Assembly (NCBI GenBank): GCA_001466705.2
Contig: LATX02000196.1
Coordinates: forward strand, 526,814-590,813
Reading direction: 5' to 3'
Length of the DNA stretch: 64,000 bases
Source: Moniliophthora roreri
Taxonomy: Eukaryota > Basidiomycota > Agaricomycetes > Agaricales > Marasmiaceae
Each line of letters starts with the position of its first letter. Position 1 is the stretch's first letter. A model generated the notes under the pieces. The model did not search any database and was not told the origin of the DNA. It saw only the letters and a program-made list of their open reading frames with translations. Both the position numbers and the translations under genes were made by a program. Of this stretch, positions 46,343-57,894 are shown in pieces.

Positions 46343-46882
46343 CAGTGTTTGGTCATGATTAAAAGTGTACATAATGGCTGGGCTGTCTTCCAAGTGGTAT
46401 GTAGAGCTCAGTCTGCCGTTCTGACCTATGAGGCTAATTTTTGACTACTAGAACTCATACAGCGGTTACACCGGTCACCACAGCCATCGCGATAGTTCCC
46501 TTGTATTGATGGTCGGAGGCAAATTGAGGAGCAAGTGGTAGATGCCTGGATTAGAAGCGTGATTCAGTACCGATTCAGTATGTGCAGTGATCAAGTCGCC
46601 CCAGCGAAAGCACTGTAAGCTAAGCAGTATTACAGTAGTCTAAGCAAAATGAGATTCACAATTAAGCACTATTATCTTTCTAAGGAAAAAATCTGCTTTT
46701 TTGGCTTGTTAAGCTATTTTTTGCCTTCCAAGCATCAAAAGCAAAGCTGACTGTTTTCCTGATGTTGTACTACCAGCATCTACTGCAAAAGCTCGAACGA
46801 TATGAAGGCGGGGGATGCCAAATATGGACACGGCAGACCCTGCCGCAGCCTCGCGTATCGTTGCCACGCAAGCCGTCATATA
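46343..46882. other. Intergenic, nothing recognised
   Basis: No frame above about 80 codons and no repeat apart from the element that follows. Confidence 0.4.
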
Positions 46883-47047
46883 CAGTATAACTTCTCTTAA
46901 CCCATACTCTATAAACCCATAACCTCTTATAACCCATAGATTTTTTGCCAAAATTCCACCTGGTTTGGCAGGGAAAACCCCATAACCTTCAATAACTCAT
47001 GGTTTTGAGCATGAACTGACTGCTATGGGTTATAAGAGGTTAGACTG
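46883..47047. mobile_element. 165 bp pogo/Tc1-mariner-like MITE
   Basis: Ends CAGTATAACTTCTCTTAACC and the inverse CTTATAAGAGGTTAGACTG, with TA on each side (46881-46882 and 47048-47049). TA duplication with CAGT-type ends fits the pogo/Fot group. An internal copy of the AACCTCTTATAACCCATA motif lies next to the left arm. There is no coding capacity. Confidence 0.65.
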
Positions 47048-47262
47048 TATATGATCTGGGGCCTCTTGGAAGACGTATTGAGTGGTAAGTCTTGGAAGGT
47101 CTTGGATTCCGTTTGTGGATTCTGTACGCTCGATCTAGGCTCGGTTCCAGCCGCGTTCGCAGTATGGGGATAGAATTTGAAATGCGGTGATGGGAGGGGG
47201 GGTACTGCGAAGCGGCTGGTACCATTCGGGGCCTTTTTGGCAGGTGTTGGGACTTAGTAAAA

Positions 47263-47946
47263 TTCGTCGCCCATCATTCAAAATTCAGAATCTCGTATAG
47301 CAGAATCTTGGGCCTGGGTCTCTTCACTATCCCTCGGCTGATTAAACCTTGCCTGCATACGTTGCCTAATCCTCTGGCGACATCGTAGTGTATTAACTAT
47401 TCCCTTGGCTGGCTGAGTGACAACTTCAGAAGGCCTGTCCGTAGAACCTAATTCCTTTGATGACTCCTCGAGTTCAAGTTTCGCCTCTGTTTTCTTCGGT
47501 ACTCGCTTGAGCTTACGTTTTTCAGCGTTCTTCCCGCTGTGATATGATACTTGATACGAATGCGCCAGGTACGCCTCCAGAGTCTAGCCGAGAAGTTGCA
47601 ACTTGTTTTGATAAGTTCTGATAGGTTCCGATTCAATCACAAAGCAGTCCTCAGGAGTTCTGTGGGCGATTGTGTATGACGACAAATCAAACGACGTCCG
47701 TTGACTTTGGTTCCGTGTGTGCGATCTTGGACGACGGACTTGTGTTACAGCCAGCAGCAAGCCAGCAGGGTCGACGTTTCCGTACCAACGCATCAACGAC
47801 CGGCGTACCTGAAGATTTCCATGGGACCGCCCAAAAACCCTTGCAACGGCAACAGAATCAAGGGTGCATCCTTGGAATTGTTCCGACAAGGCAGGATGAT
47901 ATTTTTGTACCCGACTGCTCAGACGAACAGTACTCAGACTGCACAC
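47263..47946 (-). pseudogene. Decayed minus-strand gene with possible FHA-like motif
   Basis: One frame is open from 47946 to 47584, then meets a TAG after QNKLQLLG and continues open for about 105 codons (LEAYLAHSYQVSYHSGKN, a Lys/Arg/Glu-rich stretch, RQRIRQRMQARFNQPRD) to a stop near 47265. A second frame around 47690-47740 reads DRTHGTKVNGRRL, which resembles the Gly-Thr-x-Val-Asn-Gly core of FHA domains. An intron could connect the frames, but I could not build an uninterrupted model. Either a gene with introns I mis-assigned or a decayed one. Confidence 0.3.
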
Positions 47947-48308
47947 TCTCTGGTTCCAACTCTGGCGACACTTTGGGTTTAGCAGAATTACAGCCGTCCT
48001 GTCAATGTGTACTGTAAAACCTTGTGAATCTCTCAGAACATGAGGAACGTTTCAATTGAAACATGTCAATCAGTTTGATGGATGAGAAAATTTTAGGGGT
48101 CGTGACGGCGAAACCCACTCTATTCCCCGTTCAGTGTTTCTTCCATCCGCCCCATCCAACCTGTACCACCCTCATTGATTGTCGTAGAGAACGAAAGAAG
48201 GAACTCGAAACTTGTACAGTTTCCTTCCTTTTTTACTTCTCTTGTGCACATATCCTCGTTCTCCTTCATTACTTGTCACTCTTTTGAATAATTTATAAAA
48301 TCCGAAAT

Positions 48309-50226
48309 ATGTCTCTTCATCGTCAAGCGAGACGGCGGACTCATCGCAGGAATGTCGTAGCAGAAGGGCCGGAGGGTGTTGTCAGGAAGCGTCAGACAGG
48401 TTTTATACCCACCGCTCACTTCCCGCAAGAGCAGGGCAAGAGCGATCCAACGCCCGTTCCATCGTCGAACCGTGAGTTTTGCATTTTTCACAGTGGAAAT
48501 AATCGGCTGATGATACATACTGTTTAGGTTTGCCAGCGACGCCAGCTGCAGTGGCAGACACCACTCCTACAACGTCTGCTCCGACCAGAACTCCTACGAT
48601 TAGCAACATTTTTCCGCCGATCGTATTGTCCTCATCGACCTCGACGACGCCTAGATTGAGTACTTCTACTTCCGCTCCTACTAGTACTAGTACTACCAAG
48701 CTCACCACTCCTTCGGTCATTTCGACGACGGATACTCAAATCAGCGCTGCACCGTCAACTACTCAGAGGTCGACGCAGACCACTACATTTGTCACTGCAT
48801 CAAGGGCAGCAGCAACTTCATCTGTACCGAGCATTTCATCATCTGCAACCGCGGCTTCTAGCGGAACTGGCGGAAAGATCATTGGAGGGGTGTTTGGTGC
48901 ACTTGGTGCCCTCGTTGCGATCTGCATTATTGTTGCGTTTATTATGGTACGTCATCCCTCAGCTTGATTTCTCAAGAATGGTGGTATTGAGTAGTACCAC
49001 GAACCCAGCGTCGATGGCGTAAACGCTTCATCAGCCGTGAGGCTACGAACTTTGACCCAGGAAATTTCCGCCGTTCTGCTGTCATACTCCAAGATCCCGA
49101 GCCTGGCAACAACCGTGCACATACCCCTCGACCTCCCAGCATGATTGAACGAAGGATGCAGACCTCCACACCCTTGCCATTCGGTGCCCAATATAATCAT
49201 CCGGGTTCCCAAGCACAAACAGGCTATGGCGCTACGCAGCAATACCAACAACCATACTATCAGCAGTACAACACTGCAATGTCTCCTCCCAACTCTGCTA
49301 ACCCGCTCATGCAGGGTACTCCGTCACCTTTTACTCCTAGCCCTATATCACCGACTTACAGCCAACACGGTCTCCTGGAACAGTCTAATCTCGGACCAGG
49401 ACCATACCTCACCAGAACCAATTCTGTCGGTTCACAAGGTTCCAACAACAACCGTTCGTCCAACGGATCCTTGCCTAATCCCCACACCCCCCAATACGCC
49501 GACTTTACCCCTGCCAACCCGAACATCGGCACTCCCGTACCAACGGGCGAATACGTCGACGTAACTCGTTCGAGCGTAACACCATTCCAACAAGCCCAAT
49601 ACGCCGCCATCTCTCAACGCTTGCAGACCGCTCCTCCACAAGGTCTCGACACACCTGCTGTCGAGGCATATGTCCAGTCTCGGTCCCGGCCCCAGACGCC
49701 AGTGTCTCGTCCTCCTACACCTCTAGGCAAAGAGCTCCCTTCCTCGCCTTCACCATTCTCAGACCCAGAGTCACCAACTACACATGAATCAGTCAATAGC
49801 ATCCACGAATTCGATCCTCGAACGCTCGACTTTCCCATTCCACCTCCCTCACCTCTCACTAGCATCACTAGCAGCAGAATAGCCTCTCCACCACCTACAC
49901 TCCCAGAAATCCGAGTCGATTCCCGTGGTTCGTTCGGTTCGTATGATTTCCCTTCGAGTGTCAATCATACACCTGTGTCGAGTGTGTTCCCGAGTGGTAT
50001 TGGTGTAACTCCTTTTGGGGTCATTGGCGGTACGGCTGCGAATGGACAGGCGATGGCTCCGAGCCCGTTGGCTAGTAGTTTTATTATTGAGCCACAGTCG
50101 CCTGTTCGTGCAGAGACGGCAAAGGCGGCGGCAATGGCTACGGTGACACCTACCCCTCTGGACAACACCAACAAGAAACGACCCGAGACGGTGTATGATG
50201 ATGAAGATGTCTATGGTGGCATCTAA
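48309..50226 (+). CDS. Single-pass membrane protein with Ser/Thr-rich ectodomain
   Basis: Three exons: 48309-48471, 48528-48946 and 49009-50226 (introns of 56 and 62 bp, GT-AG), giving about 599 residues. The N-terminal ~55 residues are basic. Residues about 60-170 are Ser/Thr/Pro-rich and probably O-mannosylated. One membrane segment follows (GGVFGALGALVAICIIVAFIM), then a basic stop-transfer RRWRKRF and a long Pro/Gln/Ser-rich cytoplasmic tail with QQYQQPYYQQY and poly-Pro-Ser segments, ending VYDDEDVYGGI. This layout resembles fungal cell-wall-sensor-like (Mid2/Wsc) proteins in topology only; no WSC or cysteine-rich domain is seen. No classical signal peptide precedes the ectodomain, so the start could lie elsewhere. 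Confidence 0.7.
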
Positions 50227-51431
50227 GTCAATACTTGAAGCTGTTCAAGCTGTTGTTTTTTTCTGTTTGGGGGGTCAGGCACTCACTGGATCGAGATGAG
50301 ATGTATTAACAAATTCTTGGTTTTGATTATTGTGCGTTGACCGTGGAGTATCATGACAGCTAACTAACTAACTGTACGTGTTCGGATCGGTCTGGGTTTG
50401 GAGGTCTGGGATTTCCGCTTGTTTTTTTTTTTTCTTCTTCTCAAGTCCATCTTTTTACGTACGATCTTAAGTTTTTCTTGTTTACTTTTTACACTTGATC
50501 TTGGGTCTTGATCTTCATATACATAACGTCTGTCGTACATACCCTCGAGTACCAGGTCTTCATTACTTTTCTAGTTATGCCTACGCTGGGTCGTCGTCCC
50601 TTTTCTTGTGCTTTGTAGAGTTCAATACTTACATGTTGCTGGCGCTACCTATAGTACTTAGTACATACTCTGTTTACAATGTGCTACCTTTCTCTTTTAT
50701 ACCTGCAAGCAAATACCCAGACCGTTCAATACCTGTTTTTTTTTTTTTTTTTCCTTTTGTACACGCCAGTAGAGCGGTGAGTTAGGATTGAGTTGGTAAT
50801 AAAGATATGGTGCCTATACGAGACAGATATATCGTAAATCGGGAGAACAAGGAAGCATCGAGAAAGTACATGACGTACGATTAGGAAGTGAGATAGTCGT
50901 ACAAGAGGAAGATGGCTGGATACCATGGCGTCAAAATGTACAGTATGAACTGGAGCACTAATCAAAACGATATCTGGATAATGAACTTGGCCTGGAAGCA
51001 CCTTGTATAATGCTTGACAAGCTTTCGCCGCATCTCCCAATGCGACACCTATTAAACCAAGAAACCGGAGCGTAGAGGAAAGGTCCGTGTCTTCTGGAAG
51101 TATGTTGATTTCACTTCATCGACTCACCCTTAAGCAACTCATGCTATTAGTTCCGTCCGAGCATAGCGGTTCTCCAGAAAGCGTAATCTGCAAGCCAGAT
51201 GCGTAAAAAATATGAATGATATTCAAATCTATCGAGTAAAAAAAAACAAAAAAAGAGATGATACGAGAGGGTCTTACGAAGTATTGTCCCCATCTATGTA
51301 ATAAAGCTAGACAGCCCATCGCGAGATCCGGAAATGCAGGAGCAGAGGACCAGGGCGAATGCCATCCGAATCACGGACGCAGGAAGAACATTTCCCCTGA
51401 CCATACCTTCCGCATTTCTTTCTTCACCAGA
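50227..51431. other. Convergent intergenic region with T-tracts
   Basis: Lies between the 3' ends of the membrane-protein gene and the first oxidoreductase. It contains homopolymer T runs (about 50420-50433 and 50737-50752) and an A-rich run near 51238-51254, probably 3' untranslated regions. No gene recognised. Confidence 0.5.
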
Positions 51432-53330
51432 TTATTCAATCTTGAATCCACCCGCTAAACCCATGACATCCTCGGGATCAACACGCTTCTTGATCTCTCG
51501 AAGCCGCTCCAGATTGTTGCCATATAGCAGCTCGAGAGGCGTGTCAGCTGGTGCATAGTTGTTATAAAGAATATCGTCCCATAGACCCTGTCCCTCTTCG
51601 ACCGTTTTTGCCTGAATTGCTCGTTGGGCCTCGTTGATCGCGGTGAAAAAGAACTCGTCGTCCGCCGGGTCCGTCCAATCAATCTCGAGTGGGGTCGGGC
51701 ACACAAATCGCCCAGGTGGGTGCGGGTACGCCGAGTCTGTACTACGTACGTTGGGTTGCGCGAATGGCTCTGGCGCGAAAGCTATTGCGACAAGGGAACG
51801 ATTCTCGGCTACTGCCGCGGAGAAGATCCTGTCAAACTGGGCCTTCATCTCATCAAGAATGCCAATTGTATAGCGTGAATTGGAGACCGTATGGCGAGCC
51901 GTTCTGTTGAGCTTACCGTCAGAAGATCGGTGTTACTGAGCAATTTTGGCCATACCTTTGGGGATTTAGGGCTGCAAGATCAGCGTACAACGCTTCCATT
52001 GCATCTGGTACGCTCATGGTCCCTGCAGCATCAATAGTTGACCCAGGTATGTCGAAGAACTCGTCAAAGATTCCGTTTGGTAATACGGGACCATCGTAAA
52101 AGAGTCTCGCCAAGATTGAAGTCTGTAATATTGTTAGCGAAGGTAAGAATCGGCCGACAATTACAGACCTCAGAGAGGCCAGAGGCCGAGTATTCAAACA
52201 GGGCGTTTGCTTTCACGTCGGTGTTATAGGCGGACCAATCGTCGATCGCCTGATGCACAGTGCGAGAGGCATTCATCGGGTAAATGAGTTGTGCAGCCTG
52301 GAGTATATACCTTCATGAGATTATGCTATGGCCATCAAGGGAAAAGGTACGGACCCAAACATCTGTTTGAGGAAAAGCTTGCATAGTGAACGAAGTGACG
52401 ATCCCGAAATTATTGAAGCCACCCTGGTCCGATTGAATGTGAGGAACCGCAACTAATACTTGCTATCGATGCTCACCTTCAGAGCGAAGAACAAATCTGG
52501 GTCGGTCTCATTGGTGACCTTTATGAACGTGCCGTTTGGTAGAACAAGGTCGTGTGCAACAATAGTATCAATAGCAAGACCATACTGGTCGGTGAAATAG
52601 CTATAACCGCCACCAAGTGCGAGGCCACCGACACCTGACATGATGTTAGTAGGATCCTCAGCTCAGGAAGCAGCATAACACTTACCGACTCCAGGGACCC
52701 GGCCTCCAACCACCTTGACACCCTGAGGAGCCAAAAGTGCGTAGACGTCACTCCAAATCTGACCGGCTCCGATCCTCACAGTAGAAGTGTCCGCTTCATA
52801 TTCGACCATACTGAATCTTGACATCGATATCTGAACTCCAGTTGTTGAACTAAAACCGACATTGCCGGTGTGTCCTCCACCTTTGACCTGATGATGCACA
52901 TGAGGTCAACAGAAGGTCGAAGACCGAGAACGGGCAATACTCACGGCAAAAGCCGACCGGGTGTCACCATCAGCAACAATACGAAGCTGCAAAGTAGCGT
53001 CAGCGCCTGCTGAAGGGGGAAGTTTATTAGCATGTGGATACGCGCGATAGTGCTGACATCGTCCACCGATTCTGGTTCAACCGAACAAGCCGAGTTCTGA
53101 GACAACGACTGGGTGTAGTGATCAATATCATTCACATATTCCTCCGATCCTAGTCCCGGCAAAGTGAACAGTGTTACACAGTAGAAGGGTAACAATAGCG
53201 TACCTGGGAAGAACACACGGCCTGGAAGAGCACTTTGCAGCGCATCACACGCCGCTGTCGTGGTACCAAAGGCAGTTTCGGCATTGAGAAGCAATGCGAT
53301 CGCCACGATGATGACCTTGGAAGTGATCAT
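51432..53330 (-). CDS. Secreted FAD-linked oxidoreductase (berberine-bridge-type), paralogue 1
   Basis: Multi-exon gene starting at 53330 with a signal peptide (hydrophobic VIIVAIALLLNAETAFG). The FAD-binding PCMH domain contains VKGGGHTGNVGFSSTTGVQI, where His is the usual covalent FAD attachment point, then GAGQIWSDVYALLAPQGV, VVGGRVPGVGVGGLALGGG and DPDLFFALKGGFNNFGIVTS. The second covalent site (Cys) of bicovalent relatives is absent (GRVPGV). The C-terminal BBE segment reads YNNYAPADTPLELLYGNNL ... RVDPEDVM and stops at 51432. Members oxidise sugars, alcohols or alkaloid-like substrates using O2; the substrate here is unknown. Exon joins are supported by frame and GT-AG sites, including NPQR/TARHTV at about 51959/51907. 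Tandem with a close paralogue 1.2 kb upstream on the same strand. Confidence 0.88.
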
Positions 53331-54544
53331 GGAAAGGAATCTGTTCGATGAGGTTGTGGGTCTAATCCTTTTATACTTGCTGGACCTATCTTTGAAACCG
53401 TGGGCTGGGAAGCAATCCGAGACTGAACAGTATTCGAGGCTAGGTTCTGCTGCCTGTGACCTTCCTATCGGAGGAGCAGGTGCTGCGAGGTGCTAGTGCT
53501 CTCGGATGGTAACCGTGGCTGGATGACAGAGTATTCATGGATGGAAATGCCGAGGAGCGTCATTGTCTTCAAAGTCTTGGTTCATCATTACGTTTTGAAC
53601 AGCAGCTAGCTGAGCTTCATGATGGAAGCGGAAGTTTTGAGTTCAGAGAACTTGCCACAGTGGGCCATCCTGAGGGTCCGATGGCAATTACGAGTCCGTT
53701 TCTGGCGTTGTGGTTTTGCGGAAACTTGGAATTTCTGGGGCTGACGGTAAGCTGAACCTGCGTTAAGCGAGCCAAACAAAACGATCTATCGACATCTATC
53801 AGACCACAACTTTCCCACCCAGTTATACCTTCCGCATAAGGAAAAAGTTGGCAGATAAAGACGAATCCTCATAAACTCGGACTCGTAACAGCAGAATATC
53901 CACTGCCACATACCTTCTTCATTCATGTTTTCCATGTAACTTCTTTAGTTCTATGACAATTTATGAAATCCATCCAGCGGGATCCATTCTCTCTATACCT
54001 ATGATAAATTCATTGAACTTCTACGCACAGTGGGCTCTCTGGAGTACCGTACGTACTCAATTTTCCGGATGACTACGGCTTCGAAAACGAACCTCGACAG
54101 CTTCCGTGGTAGGCCGTGAAGCGAGGTGCTCTTCGAGAACTTTTTAGGCACCAAGCAACCTGGAGTCCTAGGAGATAGCGAGCTTTGTTGATGCTTGAAG
54201 AGGCAGCTGAGGATGGCGGCAGCCGACGGCAGCTCGAGTGCATCGGAAGACACGGGCTTTTTGTAAGCGTTTACACAAGCAGTCCTCGGCGATTGTCAGA
54301 CGCCTGAGCGCTGATTGAGGTCTGAGGTTAGTAAAAAGCACTGACTACGTTGGGTACATATTCTCGGGAATACCCCGATTCAAATGTAACGGACCCGAAC
54401 GCCTCGTAAAGATGGCCAAGCCTGAGCAAAGAATCTCACACTGTAGGTAATTGACTAGTATAATTTAACGTTAATGCAAGTACGAAACGAGGGAAGTAAC
54501 AGCTATGAATAAGGTGCGTCCTTTACAAACCCCTCTAAAATCAT
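53331..54544. other. Spacer between the two oxidoreductase genes
   Basis: Promoter of paralogue 1 and 3' flank of paralogue 2. Short frames such as 53999-54253 minus show no recognisable domain. Confidence 0.45.
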
Positions 54545-56440
54545 TTATGGTTCAATCTTGAACCCACCAGCCAGGCCCATGACGTTCTCGGGGTCAACGC
54601 GCTCCTTGATCTCCCGAAGTCGACCCAAGTTATCACCGTAGATCAACTCCAGAGGCGTACTCGCTGGTGCGTAGTTGTTATAGAGGATGTCGTCCGGGAA
54701 GCTCTGGCCCTCTTCGATAGCCCGAGCCTGAATCGCTCGTTGAGCCTCGGCGATTGCATTGACAAAGAATTCGTCGGAAGCTGGATCCTCCCAATGAGCT
54801 TCCAGCACGGACGGACAAACAAATCTGCCCGGTGGGTGTGGATATGCAGAATCCGTACTGTGTGCATTTGGCTGGGCGAACGGTTCTGGGGAGATGGTGA
54901 GAGCAATGAAGGAGCGATTACTGGCTTTTGTCTCGGCGATGATCCTCTCGAACTGGGATTTCATCTCGTTGAGAATGCCGACAGTGTAATAGGATACGGG
55001 CACGGTATGGCGAGCGGTTCTATTAGTCTAAGTGTCAGGAGAAAGATCGGCGCTACTGAGCACTGTTGACCATACCTTGGGGGGTTCAGGGATTCGATAT
55101 TAACAAATGTTAAGACAGCGTTGGAAAAGCTCATGGTACCCAAAATATTGGGAATAGCGCCAGGTACATTGAAATATTCGTCAAACAATCCACTTGGTGG
55201 AGTGGGACCGTCATAAAACAGAACTGACGACAGGGAGCTCTAGGACAATATTAATACCAGAAACAAAGTCAGTCCGAAACTACACACCTCGTCCTCATTG
55301 GTACCGGAGGCGCTATAAACAGGCTGATTCACTGCTTTGAAGTTGGTATTACTGGTGGACCACTTCTCGACCGCCTGGTGCACAGCGTTAGAAGCATTCA
55401 TTGGGTAAGCGACTTGCGCAATCTGGAAATATATCTTCATGAGACTATATTGTGAACGTGAAAGTGCAAAGCACGAACCCAAACATCCGTCTGAGGGAAA
55501 GCCCGCATAGTAAATGACGTAACAATCCCGAAGTTATTGAAGCCACCCTGAACGGTAGCCGTTAACTACTAAAGACCAGAACTGATGACTAACACTCATG
55601 CTTACCTTCAGAGCAAAAAATAGATCAGAGTTGGTTTCGTTGGTCACCTTTACGAACGTGCCGTTGGGCATAACAAGATCGTGTGCAACGATATTGTCAA
55701 CAGTAAGACCACGCTGGTCAGTGTGAAAGCTGTAACCGCCACCCAGCGAGAGACCACCGACACCTGACACGATATCAGCGGAATGCAGCTCGAGGAGTGT
55801 GACACTTACCAACTCCAGGAATCCGACCCCCGACCACGCTGACACCGGAGGGAGCCAACTGTGTGTAGACGTCATCCCATCTCTGACCAGAACCAATCTT
55901 CACAGTGGAGGTACTTTCATCGTATTCTACTTCGCTGAACCTCGACATTGATATCTGAACTCCCGTGGTCGAGCTGAAGCCGAAATTACCCGTATATCCT
56001 CCGCCTTTGACCTGAAAAGGAGTTAAGCATCAGCAAAATTAGTCAAGGACAGCGATGAAAAGACTCACAGCAAAAGGAGACCGTGTGTCACCACTTGCTA
56101 CAATTTGAAGCTAGCAATCCGCATCAGCCGACCTGAACTCGGTATGACAGAGGAACACGCACAATGGTGGTGACATCATCGACGGATTCTGGTTCAACTG
56201 AGCAAGTGGAATTCTGAGAGGTTGCTTGGGTGTAGTGTTCGTTATCATTCACGTATTCCTCCGATCCTAGAGTCAAGTCAGCCTTGTACCACAAATGAAT
56301 AATAGTTACGATGAACCTGGAAAGAAAACGCGCCCTGGAAGAGCACTTTGCAATGCGTTACACGCCGCTGTTGAGGTACCATAGCCAAACCTGGCATTCA
56401 GCAATAATGTGATCGCTGCAAGAAGCTTTGAACCTTTCAT
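54545..56440 (-). CDS. Secreted FAD-dependent oxidoreductase (berberine-bridge-type), paralogue 2, His to Tyr
   Basis: Starts at 56440 with signal peptide MKGSKLLAAITLLLNARFGYG. Exon 1 ends at 56317 and the first intron is 56316-56267; exon order and joins parallel paralogue 1. The PCMH domain has VKGGGYTGNFGFSSTTGVQI: the FAD-linking His is TAT (Tyr), read directly at about 56000. GGRIPGVGVGGLSLGGGYS and DLFFALKGGFNNFGIVTS are intact, and the BBE tail YNNYAPASTPLELIYGDN ... RVDPENVMGLAGG is complete. Loss of the histidyl link would leave FAD bound non-covalently or not at all; the otherwise clean frame suggests a retained but altered protein. The pair arose by tandem duplication. Confidence 0.86.
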
Positions 56441-57105
56441 GACAGAGAAATCTGGGTGAATCCCTCACCTGTTCAAGATGTTTTATACCTGTCAGAGCTC
56501 GCCTATTCAAAGATGGAAGTTGATCAAGTTCTGATGATGCAGTCCACCGAGATTTGTTGATATTGGAAGGCTCTTTGCAAACGTTCAGTTGGGAATTGGG
56601 CGCGACTGCGGCGGCCTCGGAAGACGCCCGCGTATGAGCGGAAACGCCACCACCCTGAAGAGCCTGTGATGATAATCAGGGTAAGGTCGAAAATATCAAT
56701 GCATAACACACCAGCAAGCTCTTGATGCCGAAATAGCCCATCTAACAGTGTAGAGTGCATCCCGTGAATGATTCCTCATTGCGCAAAGCTAGTGGCTGTC
56801 CTAACGTTATGCATTGTGAGACGTCCAACTATATATTAGGCATTTTGCAACCTGATGAATGGATGAAAGCGAGTGTTAAGTATGCCCCGGGGAATGGTGT
56901 CATGACGTACCCCCAGATTTACTTCGTTCCTCGTCTCTATTCAATTACCCCTAAAGATTCATATGCCATTTTCTCCAATTTCCGGAAAGCAAAGCATGCA
57001 TCGGGCCTTGAATCACGTCTCTGTATCATGGTATTTCGACAAGGTGGGTTTGAAAGGGGGCGATTCGAGACAGTGTCGGATAATAGAATTCGTTTCCGAG
57101 TTTTG
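56441..57105. other. Intergenic between oxidoreductase and retroelement
   Basis: Upstream region of paralogue 2. A frame at 56755-57153 runs into the retroelement repeat B2 and is not recognised; it is probably fortuitous. Confidence 0.4.
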
Positions 57106-57269
57106 AATCTTCGGACTTGCTTCGATGCGTTCACCAGAAGAAATGTATGGTGACTGAGTGTTGAGACAGTATGACGGTGTCGGGTCGAAGGAAGAGTATG
57201 GGCTAAGGTCACCGAAGGTGACCCTGGGCCCCGACGAGACTCTCCTCGCACATCCGCGGTTGGCTGTGA
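57106..57269 (-). repeat. Split direct repeat B2
   Basis: Distal copy of the B repeat, carrying TGTATGGTGACTGAGTG and GGTCACCGAAGGTGACC, the latter itself a palindrome. It differs from B1 at a few bases. Confidence 0.8.
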
Positions 57270-57400
57270 GGGTGGGCAGGCACACACGAGAGCTGGTCAA
57301 GTGCGGGTTTACAGTCTCGCCAGAGCAGGAGGCTGGGAGCGAAAGTATAGTAGTTTCAAATCCAGACTATTGCGCCTCGAGTGAATGGGTGAGGAGGGCG

Positions 57401-57563
57401 GGAAGAAAAGTGAAGGAATGAGGGCTCTGGGGCGGCAGAGGCCTCTCGGACTGTCTTCGGATGTCATGCTGGCGGTGTAAACGAAAGTGGGACACCGCAT
57501 CACGTGACGTCCGAAGACCGATATCTGCCTCATCCTCGTTCCTCGGATACAGCAGATCTATAA
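57401..57563 (-). repeat. Split direct repeat A2
   Basis: Matches A1 at 62498-62660 over the full 163 bp with only a few substitutions (for example GATGTCAT against GACGTCGT). Confidence 0.85.
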
Positions 57564-57725
57564 TCTTTGGACTTGCTTCGATGCGTTCAGCAGAAGAAAT
57601 GTATGGTGACTGAGTGTTGAGACAGTATGACGGTGTCGGGTCGAAGGAAGAGTATGGGCTAAGGTCACCGAAGGTGACCCTGGGCCCCGACGAGACTCTC
57701 CTCGCACATCTGCGGTTGGCTGTGA
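57562..57725 (-). repeat. Split direct repeat B1
   Basis: Lies directly against A2 and matches B2. The B1-A2 contact supplies the joined-ends junction used to regenerate full termini. Confidence 0.8.
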
Positions 57726-57894
57726 TACCCAGCATGAAGGAGCGAGCGACACATCCAGCAATCGCGGATACCCCTAGAGGAAGGAGCTCGTCACTTGATG
57801 GTGTATGACAGGAGTTGTATTGGGTGGGATGGTATGGACAGATATATGGACAAAAGGTAGCAACTATTAGGTGCAGTAGATAACTCAACAGTGA

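Noticed and set aside
49145..49641. Overlapping frames on both strands in the membrane-protein tail exon
   Set aside because: Low-complexity Pro/Ser/Gln coding sequence opens several alternative frames. The frame joined by splicing to the membrane segment is the real one.
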